20,559 nt of DNA from an uncultured Clostridium sp. (GCA_900539645.1 UQCY01000020.1:1-20559), one strand, 5' to 3'. Counted from the stretch's first letter, positions 1-7,056 are shown. The notes: a model not told the origin generated them from the letters alone. Made by a program: numbers and translations.

Positions 1-322
1 ATAATATAGATATTGCTGGAACTACACCACCACTAAACATTATTGATTCTCTGTCTAATTCCCAGTCAAATCTTCTTTTGTACCATCCTAATATTGCATC
101 GTAGAATCTCTCTACTTCTCTAGTACTGTATCCAAATACTTTTCTGTCTACAACTTTGTGTACTGATTCTAGTATAGGTGCTGCTACTTCAAAATCCATA
201 TCAGCTACCCACATTGGTAAAGCTCCTTCTTTTGCTCTAGGAAATGATTTATCTAAGTTATCCCATTTTATACAGTTTGTATTTCTTCTTTCTACATAAG
301 CATCAAAATTATATTTGCCCAT
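1..322 (-). CDS. PatB/MalY-type pyridoxal-phosphate C-S lyase, N-terminal part (runs off the left edge)
   Basis: This is the first 107 codons of a fold-type I PLP enzyme; the rest lies outside the window. The N-terminal region reads like the PatB/MalY cystathionine beta-lyase branch: an opening NFD-Y--R-NT--KWD pattern, then ALPMWVADMDF at about residues 36-46, the hallmark of this branch, then FGYS near residue 66 and FSGGVVPAIS near the edge. The family cleaves C-S bonds in cystathionine or cystine, giving homocysteine or sulfide plus pyruvate and ammonia. The active-site lysine is not in view. The start at 322 is chosen because GGGGAG (331-336) sits 8 nt upstream; an ATG at 330 is in another frame. 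It lies 112 nt downstream of the cystine-type ABC genes on the same strand, which supports a sulfur amino acid role. The substrate itself is inferred. Confidence 0.85.
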   Translation of the reverse strand, partial: MGKYNFDAYVERRNTNCIKWDNLDKSFPRAKEGALPMWVADMDFEVAAPILESVHKVVDRKVFGYSTREVERFYDAILGWYKRRFDWELDRESIMFSGGVVPAISIL

Positions 323-358
323 TTTTTCATCTCCCCAATTTTTGATTTTATTAATAAA

Positions 359-401
359 AGGGATTACTACATTAATTATAAAATTTTATGTAACAATCCC
401 T
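359..401 (-). terminator. Imperfect hairpin between the ABC ATPase gene and the C-S lyase gene
   Basis: The arms 359-372 and 388-401 pair as AGGGATT and ACAT segments with a short internal mismatch. On the minus strand the stem is followed by TTTTATTAA. It could be a weak terminator that partly separates the lyase gene from the transporter genes, or a leader element of the lyase gene. The T-run is short, so read-through is plausible. Confidence 0.4.
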
Positions 402-434
402 AATTATTATTATATTTTAATTTATTATTTATAT

Positions 435-1172
435 CTACTCTGAAATTATCTGCGCTAAGAATTTCTTTGTTCTATCCTTTTGAGGATTAACTATAACCTC
501 TTCCGCAGTTCCTTCTTCGACAATTTCTCCACCACTCATGAATATCACATGGTTAGAAACATCTCTAGCAAATCTCATCTCATGAGTTACTACAATCATT
601 GTAACTTTCTGTTCAGCTAATTCTCTCATTATATTTAAAACTTCTTGTACTAGTTCTGGATCCAGAGCTGATGTTGGTTCATCAAAAAGTATAACTTCTG
701 GATTTATAGCAAGAGCTCTTGCTATACCAACCCTCTGCTGCTGTCCTCCTGATAAAGTAGATGGATACGCATCTTTTTTATCATACATTCCGACCTGTTT
801 TAAACATTTAGATGCTATTTCTTCAGCTTCTTCTTTTGATTTTTTCTGAACTATAATTAAACCTTCCATTACATTTTGTAGTACAGTCTTATTTTTAAAT
901 AAGTTATACTGCTGGAATACCATACTTGTATATTTTCTAAGTTGATGAATTTCTGCTTTTGTTATATGTTCAAAATTTGTACTAAAATCACCTATCTGTA
1001 TTTCTCCACTATCTGGCTTTTCAAGATAGTTAATACATCTTAATAGAGTAGATTTTCCTGTTCCTGATGGCCCTATTATAGCTACAACATCTCCCTGATT
1101 TACCTCTAAGGAAATATTATTTAATACTTTATTAGAACCAAAACTTTTTGATAAATTTTTTATTTTTAACAT
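435..1172 (-). CDS. ABC transporter ATPase, polar amino acid (probably cystine) uptake
   Basis: This is the ATPase subunit of a type I amino acid importer, acting at the inner face of the membrane. All nucleotide-binding motifs are intact over 245 residues, the normal family length: Walker A GPSGTGKST (34-42), Q-loop FQQYNLF (86-92), signature LSGGQQQR (140-147), Walker B VILFDEP (160-166), D-loop SALD, and H-loop THE with H197. It is the last gene of the three transporter genes. The permease stop codon is 1 nt from this ATG, and the ribosome site GGGAG lies inside the permease end, so translation is probably coupled. Cystine as substrate is inferred from the binding protein and the downstream C-S lyase. 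Related importers for glutamine or arginine share this ATPase type. Confidence 0.95.
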   Translation of the reverse strand: MLKIKNLSKSFGSNKVLNNISLEVNQGDVVAIIGPSGTGKSTLLRCINYLEKPDSGEIQIGDFSTNFEHITKAEIHQLRKYTSMVFQQYNLFKNKTVLQNVMEGLIIVQKKSKEEAEEIASKCLKQVGMYDKKDAYPSTLSGGQQQRVGIARALAINPEVILFDEPTSALDPELVQEVLNIMRELAEQKVTMIVVTHEMRFARDVSNHVIFMSGGEIVEEGTAEEVIVNPQKDRTKKFLAQIISE

Positions 1173-1173
1173 A

Positions 1174-1848
1174 TTACTTAACTCCCATAGATTTATTAAT
1201 ACGTTGTTCCAATAATTTTTGACCTTTTGTTAATAATGCTATAACAACCCAATAAACGATTAGTACCGCTGCATAAGCTTCCATAACTCTAAAGTTTTTA
1301 GAAGAAATTAATTTAGCTTCTGACATTAATTCAATTACACCTATTGTAAATCCTAGTGAAGATCCCTTAATCAAACTTATAAATGAGTTTGATAATCCTG
1401 GAAGTGCAACTCTAAATGCCTGAGGAATTACTATTCTTCTCATAACCTGAAGCTCTGTCATACCAATACTTAAACCAGCTTCTCTCTGTCCTTTATCTAT
1501 TGAACTTAAAGCACCTCTTATGGTTTCAGACATAAATGCCGCTTCATTCATCGACATTACTATAATAAGTGCTGTTATTGGTTCCATTTCACTTAAAAAA
1601 CTTACAAATGGCGTTATTGCAAAATAAAAGAAGAACAACTGTGATAACATAGGAGTGCTTCTAAAAAACGATACATATATAGCAACAACTTTATTTAATA
1701 CTGGCACTTTATATTCAACTATCAATGCCAATATTACCGCTAATATTAATGATATAACTAATGATATTGCCGCTATAAAAAGAGTAACCTTTATAAACGG
1801 TAATATTTCAAAAAGCGTTTCTTGAAAAATATCAAATCTAAAATTCAT
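1174..1848 (-). CDS. ABC transporter permease, polar amino acid (probably cystine) uptake
   Basis: This is the membrane subunit of the amino acid importer, in the HisM/GlnP class. It has 224 residues, typical for the class. Hydrophobic segments lie near residues 15-45, 52-75, 85-100 and 185-210. The EAA loop that docks the ATPase is EAGLSIGMTELQVMRRIVIPQAFRVALPGL, near residues 122-151 (shown here in parts: EAGLSIGM then RRIVIPQAFR). The ribosome site AGGAAG is about 12 nt from the ATG, a loose spacing. The gap upstream to the binding protein gene contains a perfect terminator hairpin, so this gene is expected to be expressed below the binding protein. The gene downstream starts 1 nt after this stop codon. 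Confidence 0.93.
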   Translation of the reverse strand: MNFRFDIFQETLFEILPFIKVTLFIAAISLVISLILAVILALIVEYKVPVLNKVVAIYVSFFRSTPMLSQLFFFYFAITPFVSFLSEMEPITALIIVMSMNEAAFMSETIRGALSSIDKGQREAGLSIGMTELQVMRRIVIPQAFRVALPGLSNSFISLIKGSSLGFTIGVIELMSEAKLISSKNFRVMEAYAAVLIVYWVVIALLTKGQKLLEQRINKSMGVK

Positions 1849-1882
1849 TTTTAGTTTTTACTTCCTTTTTAATTATTTTATC

Positions 1883-1920
1883 AAAAATACTGCTGAAACA
1901 ATATTTCCAGCAGTATTTTT
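1883..1920 (-). terminator. Intra-operon terminator between binding protein and permease genes
   Basis: The arms 1883-1895 and 1908-1920 form a perfect 13-bp stem (AAAAATACTGCTG and its complement) with a 12-nt loop. U-runs flank the stem on both strands. Its place between the binding protein stop and the permease start suggests partial termination, giving excess binding protein over membrane subunits, a common arrangement for ABC importers. Confidence 0.8.
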
Positions 1921-1936
1921 ATTTATTATAATATTT

Positions 1937-2758
1937 TTATTTATTCATTACAGATTCTGATATATCCATACCAAAATATTCATTATATAGGTTAGTTAAG
2001 AATCCATCTTCTTTCATTGATTTTAATGCTTCATTAAATTTATTGTATAATTCTTCATCACAATCTTTTAAGAATGGATACGCATTATTTTCTTCGTATA
2101 AGTTTTCTCCAACCTGTTTAAGATTTAAACCACCTTCTTCTATCATTCTATCAAATGATAAAACTGGATATGAATGTGCATCTGCTTTATTCTGATTTAC
2201 AACAAGTCCTCTTTGTTCTTCTGTTATAACTACTTCTATTTCATCATTAGGATCATTTTTTTCTTTGTATTCTTCTATAAATTCTTTTTCAAATCCTGCT
2301 GGCTGACAAGCAAATCTTTTACCTTTTAAATCTTCAACAGAGTTTATTGAATCATCATCTGCTCTTACTGATAATTTATATGGATTGTATGCATATATTT
2401 CTGAGAATTTATATTTTTCTTCTCTTGCCGGAGTAACACTTATCTGCTGAGCAACTGTGTCAACTTTTCCTGCATCTAATAGTCCAAACATACCATCAAA
2501 TGATGCTACTTCAAATTGTATTTCATAGTCTCCCATTCTTTTTGCTACTTCTTTTAAGATGTCAACATCTACACCTACTATCTCTTCTCCTTCTTTATAA
2601 CACCAAGGATTGTAAGTTGCTGTTACACCTACTCTTAATACTTTCTTTGTTTCTGGTTCTTTTGCTTCTTCTTTTTTAGCTTCATTTGAACTACAGCCAA
2701 CCATTGAGAACACTGTAGTACATGCTAATACTAATGCTAATAATTTTTTCTTGAACAT
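1937..2758 (-). CDS. Cystine-type solute-binding lipoprotein of the ABC importer
   Basis: This is an extracellular binding protein anchored as a lipoprotein; it captures the amino acid and delivers it to the permease. It has 273 residues. A KKK n-region and hydrophobic core end in the lipobox SMVGC, with acylated Cys22, followed by a charged E/K linker. The bilobed SBP_bac_3 fold begins near residue 40 (VLRVGVTATYNPWCY). The segment FDGMFGLLDAGKVDTVAQQISVTPAREEKYKFSEIYAY resembles the cystine-binding branch (TcyA/FliY-like: DG-L--L--G--D-VANQ---T-ER---Y-FS--Y); only its key residues are compared here. The ribosome site AGGGAGG lies 7 nt from the ATG. Cystine is an inference supported by the neighbouring C-S lyase; a general polar amino acid SBP is the alternative. 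Confidence 0.9.
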   Translation of the reverse strand: MFKKKLLALVLACTTVFSMVGCSSNEAKKEEAKEPETKKVLRVGVTATYNPWCYKEGEEIVGVDVDILKEVAKRMGDYEIQFEVASFDGMFGLLDAGKVDTVAQQISVTPAREEKYKFSEIYAYNPYKLSVRADDDSINSVEDLKGKRFACQPAGFEKEFIEEYKEKNDPNDEIEVVITEEQRGLVVNQNKADAHSYPVLSFDRMIEEGGLNLKQVGENLYEENNAYPFLKDCDEELYNKFNEALKSMKEDGFLTNLYNEYFGMDISESVMNK

Positions 2759-2807
2759 TTTTATTCCTCCCTACTTGATAAATTTTGTTCATTTTTTATT
2801 ATTTTTT

Positions 2808-2833
2808 AAAAAAATAGCATATTTTTATGCTAT
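2808..2833 (-). terminator. Hairpin with U-run in the leader of the binding protein gene
   Basis: ATAGCAT (2814-2820) pairs with ATGCTAT (2827-2833) across a 6-nt loop. On the minus strand the stem is followed by seven T residues. It lies only about 50 nt upstream of the start codon, so it may act inside the leader rather than end the upstream gene. Confidence 0.5.
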
Positions 2834-2851
2834 TACCTTAAATAATACATT

Positions 2852-2892
2852 AAAAAAAATGGCATAGCAAAAAGTTTTTTTCTATACCATTT
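2852..2892 (-). terminator. Hairpin with U8 tract upstream of the cystine transporter operon
   Basis: The arms 2882-2892 and 2857-2867 pair over 11 positions, one being a G-U pair that works only in minus-strand RNA. The stem is followed by eight U residues. The simplest reading is the terminator of the gene ending at 2958. It also lies just downstream of a possible promoter (2893-2921), so an attenuator role is possible. Confidence 0.6.
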
Positions 2893-2933
2893 ATTATATT
2901 TATATCTTTTTTCTATAACAATGAATTGTTATA
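2893..2933 (-). promoter_or_regulatory. Candidate promoter overlapped by a 20-bp palindromic operator
   Basis: TATAACAATGAATTGTTATA (2914-2933) is a perfect 9+9 dyad with a 2-nt centre. Its left half contains TTGTTA (minus strand, 2916-2921), which is 17 nt from TATAAT (2893-2898). A regulator bound to the dyad would cover the -35 element. The regulator is unknown. A second weaker promoter reading (TTGCTA, 17 nt, TATTAT) exists nearer the gene. Confidence 0.45.
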
Positions 2934-2957
2934 CTATTTTATTCTAACAACTAAACT

Positions 2958-4055
2958 TTATTCCTCATCTAAAAAATCATAGAAATCATCATTACCAGAC
3001 TCAACAAAATCATACAACGCATTCTGTTCAAAGAACATCGAATCCTGATACTCTAACCCCTTATAATTCACCTTCAACAGACCATTAATATAATCTCTAT
3101 CTCTCTCAGAATAAGTCCCAACAAAGAACATCCCATCTAAATAATAATAAATCGCCTTAATATCATTATTTATAACATAAGACTTCTGCTTAACATGGTC
3201 GTTATTAAAATTAAATCTAGTAAAGAATACCGCATCCTCATCCATATCACTTCTAAGAACAAATGGGTTATCTTCATAGAACTTTTCTACAAACTCTTCT
3301 CCATCTTCAACCGTATAAATATCTACAAACTCTTCCTTAGAAATCTCGTCAAACACCTCAAAATCATACATAGGCTCAGACTCAGAAACAACCATAGAAT
3401 TTAACTTAAATCCTTTTTCTTTCTTTTCTACACTTAGAGCCACCTTACAGAAATAATATCCGTCGTTATCCTCGTAAATAGTCTCAACAACATATTTTCC
3501 ATTTCCTCTTGATGTTACATCTGTTTTTAAAAGTGCTCCATTTATATTTGTTATGTGCATACTTCCTATTTCTTCGCTCTCAGAATAATATGTAAGTGCT
3601 TCTCTATCCCAAGCAACTAATCTCATAACCATGTAGTTTACAAACTCTACCTCTTCCTTTACCTCTTTACATATCTTTGGATATAAGTCGTATATATTTA
3701 AATCGCTTTTAAAATCGTTGATTATTTCTATATAATCTTCAACTTCTCCTGCAAGCTCTTTTCCGTATCTTATATTTCTACTTCCAAAATGCTGTATTAA
3801 AAACTTAGCCTCTTCCTCAGAAATTTCTATTCTATCTGATCCAAGACCACCCATAAGTCTTTCTTCTTCCATATATGCTTTTTTCTCTGATGGGTTTATT
3901 AGTTTTACATAGTCACAAAGTCCTAATCCCTCAGAATCTAAAAGGAAGTATTGCTTCACGTTATCTCCATTTTCATCTGTGTTATCTATTATCATTCCCA
4001 TACTTCCCATAAGTCTAGATTGTGTTATTTTTGCAAAATTAAACTTTAATTCCAT
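2958..4055 (-). CDS. Unrecognised acidic protein of 365 residues
   Basis: I do not recognise a family. No signal peptide or membrane segment is visible, so it is probably cytosolic. The protein is strongly acidic, with many E/D clusters and an acidic tail (DDFYDFLDEE). The first 90 residues are rich in Gly and beta-forming residues (LMGSMGM, GLGLCDY, LMGGLGSD); a helical part (about 115-160) follows; the C-terminal half is mixed and rich in Tyr and Phe. The start at 4055 has AGGAG 7 nt upstream. The gene stands alone, divergent from the HAD gene. Codon usage differs between halves: up to about residue 185, Ile is almost always ATA (14 ATA, 1 ATT, 1 ATC), while after residue 190 it is 6 ATT to 1 ATA, with more GAG, AAG and GGG. 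This hints at different origins of the two halves. Confidence 0.8.
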   Translation of the reverse strand: MELKFNFAKITQSRLMGSMGMIIDNTDENGDNVKQYFLLDSEGLGLCDYVKLINPSEKKAYMEEERLMGGLGSDRIEISEEEAKFLIQHFGSRNIRYGKELAGEVEDYIEIINDFKSDLNIYDLYPKICKEVKEEVEFVNYMVMRLVAWDREALTYYSESEEIGSMHITNINGALLKTDVTSRGNGKYVVETIYEDNDGYYFCKVALSVEKKEKGFKLNSMVVSESEPMYDFEVFDEISKEEFVDIYTVEDGEEFVEKFYEDNPFVLRSDMDEDAVFFTRFNFNNDHVKQKSYVINNDIKAIYYYLDGMFFVGTYSERDRDYINGLLKVNYKGLEYQDSMFFEQNALYDFVESGNDDFYDFLDEE

Positions 4056-4170
4056 GCTTCTTCTCCTCTCAAATTATTTCTCTTATTTACATATTTATAT
4101 ATTAACACAAATTTTTCTGTACTATTTGAATTATTTGCTGTATACTAGTAGAAATATATATCAGAAGATT

Positions 4171-4186
4171 GGGGGTAATGCTTATG
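4171..4186 (+). promoter_or_regulatory. Ribosome binding site that sets the HAD gene start
   Basis: GGGGG (4171-4175) lies 8 nt before the ATG at 4184. The ATG at 4178 is only 2 nt away and the TTG at 4169 overlaps the site, so 4184 is preferred. A possible -10 TATACT is at 4141-4146, without a convincing -35. Confidence 0.65.
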
Positions 4187-4927
4187 AAGAAAATAGCAGC
4201 ATTTTTCGATATTGACGGAACTCTGTACAGAGATTCACTTATGGTAGAACATTTTAAAAAGCTAATAAAATATGAAATTATAGATGAAAAAACTTGGATT
4301 GATCACGCTAGAGGAACTTTTTTAAACTGGGATAAAAGACAGGGAAATTACGACGATTATCTTTTAGAAGTTTGTAATTTATATGTAGATTCGCTGACTG
4401 GTGTTGATTGGAGAAGTATTGATTTTGCAGCAGACCAGGTTATAAAGACTAAGGCTGACAGAGTTTATAAGTACACACGCTCTCAAATTGAAAGACATTT
4501 AAAAAATGGTGATATAGTAATATTTATATCTGGAAGTCCTGACTTCCTAGTTAAAAAGATGGCTGAAAAGTATAATGTTACAGATTATTTAGGAAGTAAA
4601 TATATAATGGAGGATGGTAAATTCTCTGGTAAATTAGTTCCTATGTGGGATTCTGAAAGTAAAAATAAAGCAATAAATGAGCTAATTGAAAAATACGATA
4701 TAGATTTAGATGAGTCTTTCGCTTATGGCGATACAAATGGAGATATAAATATGCTTAGAAAAGTTGGGCATCCTGTTGCGATAAACCCTACAAATGAGCT
4801 TTTATCTAAGTTGAGGGAAGATCCTGTGCTTAAAGAAAAAGCGGATATAATAGTTGAAAGAAAGGATATACTTTATAAGCTAAAACCTGATGTTCAGGTT
4901 CTATCTTATGATGATTTATCAGATTAA
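4184..4927 (+). CDS. HAD-superfamily hydrolase, subfamily IB (SerB-like phosphatase)
   Basis: This is a predicted cytosolic Mg-dependent phosphatase of 247 residues using an aspartyl-phosphate intermediate. Motif I is FFDIDGTLY with nucleophile D9 and acid/base D11. Motif II is VIFISGSPD, with the serine in a hydrophobic strand. Motif III is the lysine within SKNKAINEL. Motif IV is YGDTNGDINML, providing the Mg-binding aspartates. A helical cap lies between motifs I and II, as in the IB branch that includes phosphoserine phosphatase. The substrate cannot be read from the sequence. It is the only plus-strand gene I support here, divergent from the acidic protein gene. It ends 20 nt before a bidirectional terminator. 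The start at 4184 follows from the GGGGG site, and the protein then opens MKKIAAFFDIDGT. Confidence 0.9.
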   Translation: MKKIAAFFDIDGTLYRDSLMVEHFKKLIKYEIIDEKTWIDHARGTFLNWDKRQGNYDDYLLEVCNLYVDSLTGVDWRSIDFAADQVIKTKADRVYKYTRSQIERHLKNGDIVIFISGSPDFLVKKMAEKYNVTDYLGSKYIMEDGKFSGKLVPMWDSESKNKAINELIEKYDIDLDESFAYGDTNGDINMLRKVGHPVAINPTNELLSKLREDPVLKEKADIIVERKDILYKLKPDVQVLSYDDLSD

Positions 4928-4947
4928 CAAACAAATATTTTAAATAT

Positions 4948-4978
4948 AAAAAGTGCTGCCAGAATGACAGCACTTTTT
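4948..4978. terminator. Bidirectional terminator between convergent genes
   Basis: AAAAAGTGCTG (4948-4958) pairs perfectly with CAGCACTTTTT (4968-4978) over 11 bp, with a 9-nt loop. U-runs occur on both strands. It serves the HAD gene on plus and the membrane protein gene on minus, whose stop codon starts inside the right arm. Confidence 0.9.
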
Positions 4979-5487
4979 TAGTCTAAGTATTTACTTATAT
5001 TTTTTCTCAACTTATTTTCGTACATTCTTATAAACTGGCTATAGAATAAATCGTAAATTAAAAACGTTGCATTTAATCCTACAAATAGCACAGACATATA
5101 CTGTACCTCTGTTAAAAAGCTCTTTAGCACAAAATACATTATAGCAAACACGATATTTGCAAATACAAGCTTGATACAATATTCTGTACCCCTAGACCTT
5201 CCCCTCTCAATAAGAGATTTTACAAGTCCATAAAGTGCAAATGATATCGCATATATAAACCATTGTACTTTATTTCCTATTATCATAAATGACAAAAGTA
5301 TAGATGCAAATGTAAAAATTGTACCTGTCTTTTCTCCAAATTCAATAATAATTATTGAAGATATAAATGATGCTAGCACCATAAAGAAAATTGTATTCAT
5401 TGGAACAAAGTTTATCAGCATAAAGAATATTGCCTCTAATGCCAATAATATTCCTCCAAAAGCCATTTTTTTACTTACATTATCCAT
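4978..5487 (-). CDS. Six-helix membrane protein, function unknown
   Basis: This 169-residue protein is mostly hydrophobic. Likely membrane helices are at about residues 8-28, 32-50, 55-70, 74-92, 105-122 and 130-150. Positive residues sit in the loop after helix 4 (KSLIERGRSRGTEY) and at the C-terminus (NKLRKNISKYLD), suggesting both are cytosolic. Its size and helix number resemble substrate-binding (S) components of ECF vitamin transporters, but I cannot see a clear AxxxA docking motif, so this is only a suggestion. It is the third gene after the DUF5685-type gene and the Cys-tail gene, with a 36-nt gap from the latter. The ribosome site is weak (TGGAAG, 7 nt from ATG). The stop codon merges with the terminator. 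Confidence 0.8.
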   Translation of the reverse strand: MDNVSKKMAFGGILLALEAIFFMLINFVPMNTIFFMVLASFISSIIIIEFGEKTGTIFTFASILLSFMIIGNKVQWFIYAISFALYGLVKSLIERGRSRGTEYCIKLVFANIVFAIMYFVLKSFLTEVQYMSVLFVGLNATFLIYDLFYSQFIRMYENKLRKNISKYLD

Positions 5488-5523
5488 ATTAAAACTTCCA
5501 TTTCAATTTTAAATTTCAACAAA

Positions 5524-5946
5524 TTAACAACAGCTTATAAAATCTCCACCCATACATTCACAGCATGAGTCTAAGCACCATAACTGGCAACAAGTATCTG
5601 CACAATCGTCTCCACAACAGCAACAACAACATGGACAGCATCCACTTGAATCGTATCTTCTGCTTTCATTGTAGTATCTTGCTCTATCATCGTAGTTATT
5701 TCTATATGAGCTAAACTGATTGTATGCTTCATCATATTCTTTATTTTCTGGCTCCATAAATCTTGCTCTTTTTATGTAATCTTCACCTTCTTCATATCTA
5801 CCCATTTTCATTGCAGCAGTTCCTGTTAAAAAGAACCATTCAGCATTTCTATCGCTTGAAACTACTTCTTTAAGCATTCTATATGCGTCTGCAAATCTTC
5901 TATTTGCAATTAAATTTCTAGCCTCGATATAAACATTTCTATTCAT
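5524..5946 (-). CDS. TPR-like protein with a 17-cysteine C-terminal tail
   Basis: This is a 140-residue protein of unknown function. Residues 3-75 look like paired TPR-type helices: YIEARNLIANRRFADAYRML is followed by AEWFFLTGTAAMKMGRYEEG and an E--I--A---EP pattern. Residues 76-101 are a polar linker rich in Tyr, Asn and Arg. Residues 103-140 hold 17 cysteines in 38 residues, including CCPCCCCCC and CCECMGG, ending in CC. Such a tail could bind metal or Fe-S, or be lipid-modified; nothing in the sequence decides. No signal peptide is visible. The start at 5946 is chosen because GGAG lies 5 nt upstream; in-frame ATG at 5961 and GTG at 5970 have poor spacing. It sits between the DUF5685-type gene and the membrane protein gene. 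Confidence 0.85.
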   Translation of the reverse strand: MNRNVYIEARNLIANRRFADAYRMLKEVVSSDRNAEWFFLTGTAAMKMGRYEEGEDYIKRARFMEPENKEYDEAYNQFSSYRNNYDDRARYYNESRRYDSSGCCPCCCCCCGDDCADTCCQLWCLDSCCECMGGDFISCC

Positions 5947-5955
5947 TGCTTCTCC
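5944..5955 (-). promoter_or_regulatory. Ribosome binding site that sets the Cys-tail gene start
   Basis: GGAGA on the minus strand (5951-5955) precedes the ATG at 5946 with ideal spacing. This makes the shorter 140-residue protein more likely than the 148-residue reading. Confidence 0.6.
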
Positions 5956-6012
5956 GTACATAATATTCACTTTCCTTTCGTTAGTTTTGTATATTTTAAT
6001 AAATCTTATTAC

Positions 6013-6870
6013 TTAATTTATATGGCTTACATCGCCATTTTTATCTTTTCCATCTCCGTATAATATATTCTTATATCTCAAGTATACACCAGAATATATT
6101 ATATTTTCTATTATACCAACATTTCGCTTAACTTTCAGCATATCTATATTTCTTCCAAGCATTCCAAGACTCATAGAAATAATTCTCTCTACCTTTTTCT
6201 TTAGTTCGTCGCTTTTAGGTTCATATTCTTTAAAAGGATTGTATCTTCCTTTTTGAATATCTTCCTCCAAATCCTCATACGCATCTAAAACGTAGATATA
6301 TTTTCCTATGTTAAATCCTATTTCTCTAAGTCTATCTTCAAACTCGTCTTTCTTGTATGCAAATATTTCTCCCATTAGATTTCCAAATGTATTTGAAACA
6401 TCATCTAAATCTGTTGATTCTTCTTTTTCTAATTTTTCAAGCTCAGCTAAACATTCTTTTATATATTCGGCTTTTTCTCTGTATTTATCATACGCTTCTT
6501 TAATGCTTCCTTTATAGACATTATACGCCAACTTATCCTTAATTCCACCATCGTCTTTTACATTGTCCTCTAATTTGAAATGAGTTAAAAGAACATTCAT
6601 AGCGGCTGCGTATTCAGTTATTTCATTTACTTGTACCTTTTTCTTTTTTATAGGATTTGCTATACACACTTCTTCTGTTACTTTTGATTCTGGATTGTAC
6701 ACCGCAGATAAAAGCACTATCAGAAATGTTATGTCGTAGTTTAGAGAAAATCGAGATATCTGTCCATGATTTCTCTTTAGAGTTTTGCAAAGTCCACAGT
6801 AGTAGCTTTTGTAATGCTCGTACTCTCTAAATGTCAAATCCATTTTATTTATTTTCACATATCCAAACAT
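6013..6870 (-). CDS. DUF5685-type helical protein
   Basis: This 285-residue protein of unknown function matches my recollection of the DUF5685 family: an MFGYV opening, REYEHYKSYYCGLCKTL (15-31) with a C25/C28 pair, SRFSLNYDITFL (39-50), and a later Cys followed by a Pro-Ile-Lys-Lys stretch. It is predicted all-helical. Near residues 195-212 it reads LDAYEDLEEDIQKGRYNP, resembling the second Asp-rich motif of squalene/phytoene synthases (D--ED---GR-Y-P). A prenyl-synthase-like fold is therefore possible but not shown. The longer in-frame start at 6897 is rejected because AGAGG (6877-6881) lies 6 nt before the ATG at 6870. It is first in the operon with the Cys-tail and membrane protein genes. 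Confidence 0.8.
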   Translation of the reverse strand: MFGYVKINKMDLTFREYEHYKSYYCGLCKTLKRNHGQISRFSLNYDITFLIVLLSAVYNPESKVTEEVCIANPIKKKKVQVNEITEYAAAMNVLLTHFKLEDNVKDDGGIKDKLAYNVYKGSIKEAYDKYREKAEYIKECLAELEKLEKEESTDLDDVSNTFGNLMGEIFAYKKDEFEDRLREIGFNIGKYIYVLDAYEDLEEDIQKGRYNPFKEYEPKSDELKKKVERIISMSLGMLGRNIDMLKVKRNVGIIENIIYSGVYLRYKNILYGDGKDKNGDVSHIN

Positions 6871-6960
6871 TATTATCCTCTTTTCCCATATATCCAATTA
6901 TTAAATATATTTGATTTTATAAATATGTTCAAATCAATTAGATTCTATTATCTTAATTAT

Positions 6961-7021
6961 ATTATACTAAGAAATACTTGAATATACCTTAACATACACC
7001 ATAATCGAATTATATTCAAGT
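6961..7021 (-). promoter_or_regulatory. Candidate promoter and operator of the DUF5685 operon
   Basis: TATAAT on the minus strand (6961-6966) is a good -10; no good -35 is seen. Just upstream, ACTTGAATATA (6976-6986) and its exact complement (7011-7021) form an 11-bp inverted repeat with a 24-nt spacer, covering the expected -35. This suggests activator or repressor control. Confidence 0.4.
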
Positions 7022-7056
7022 GGTTTATTCAAAACTTTAAAAATTATTTAGAATTC

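Noticed and set aside
3979..4215. Plus-strand open frame of 78 codons before the HAD gene
   Set aside because: It overlaps the acidic protein gene and the HAD gene start and lacks a ribosome site.
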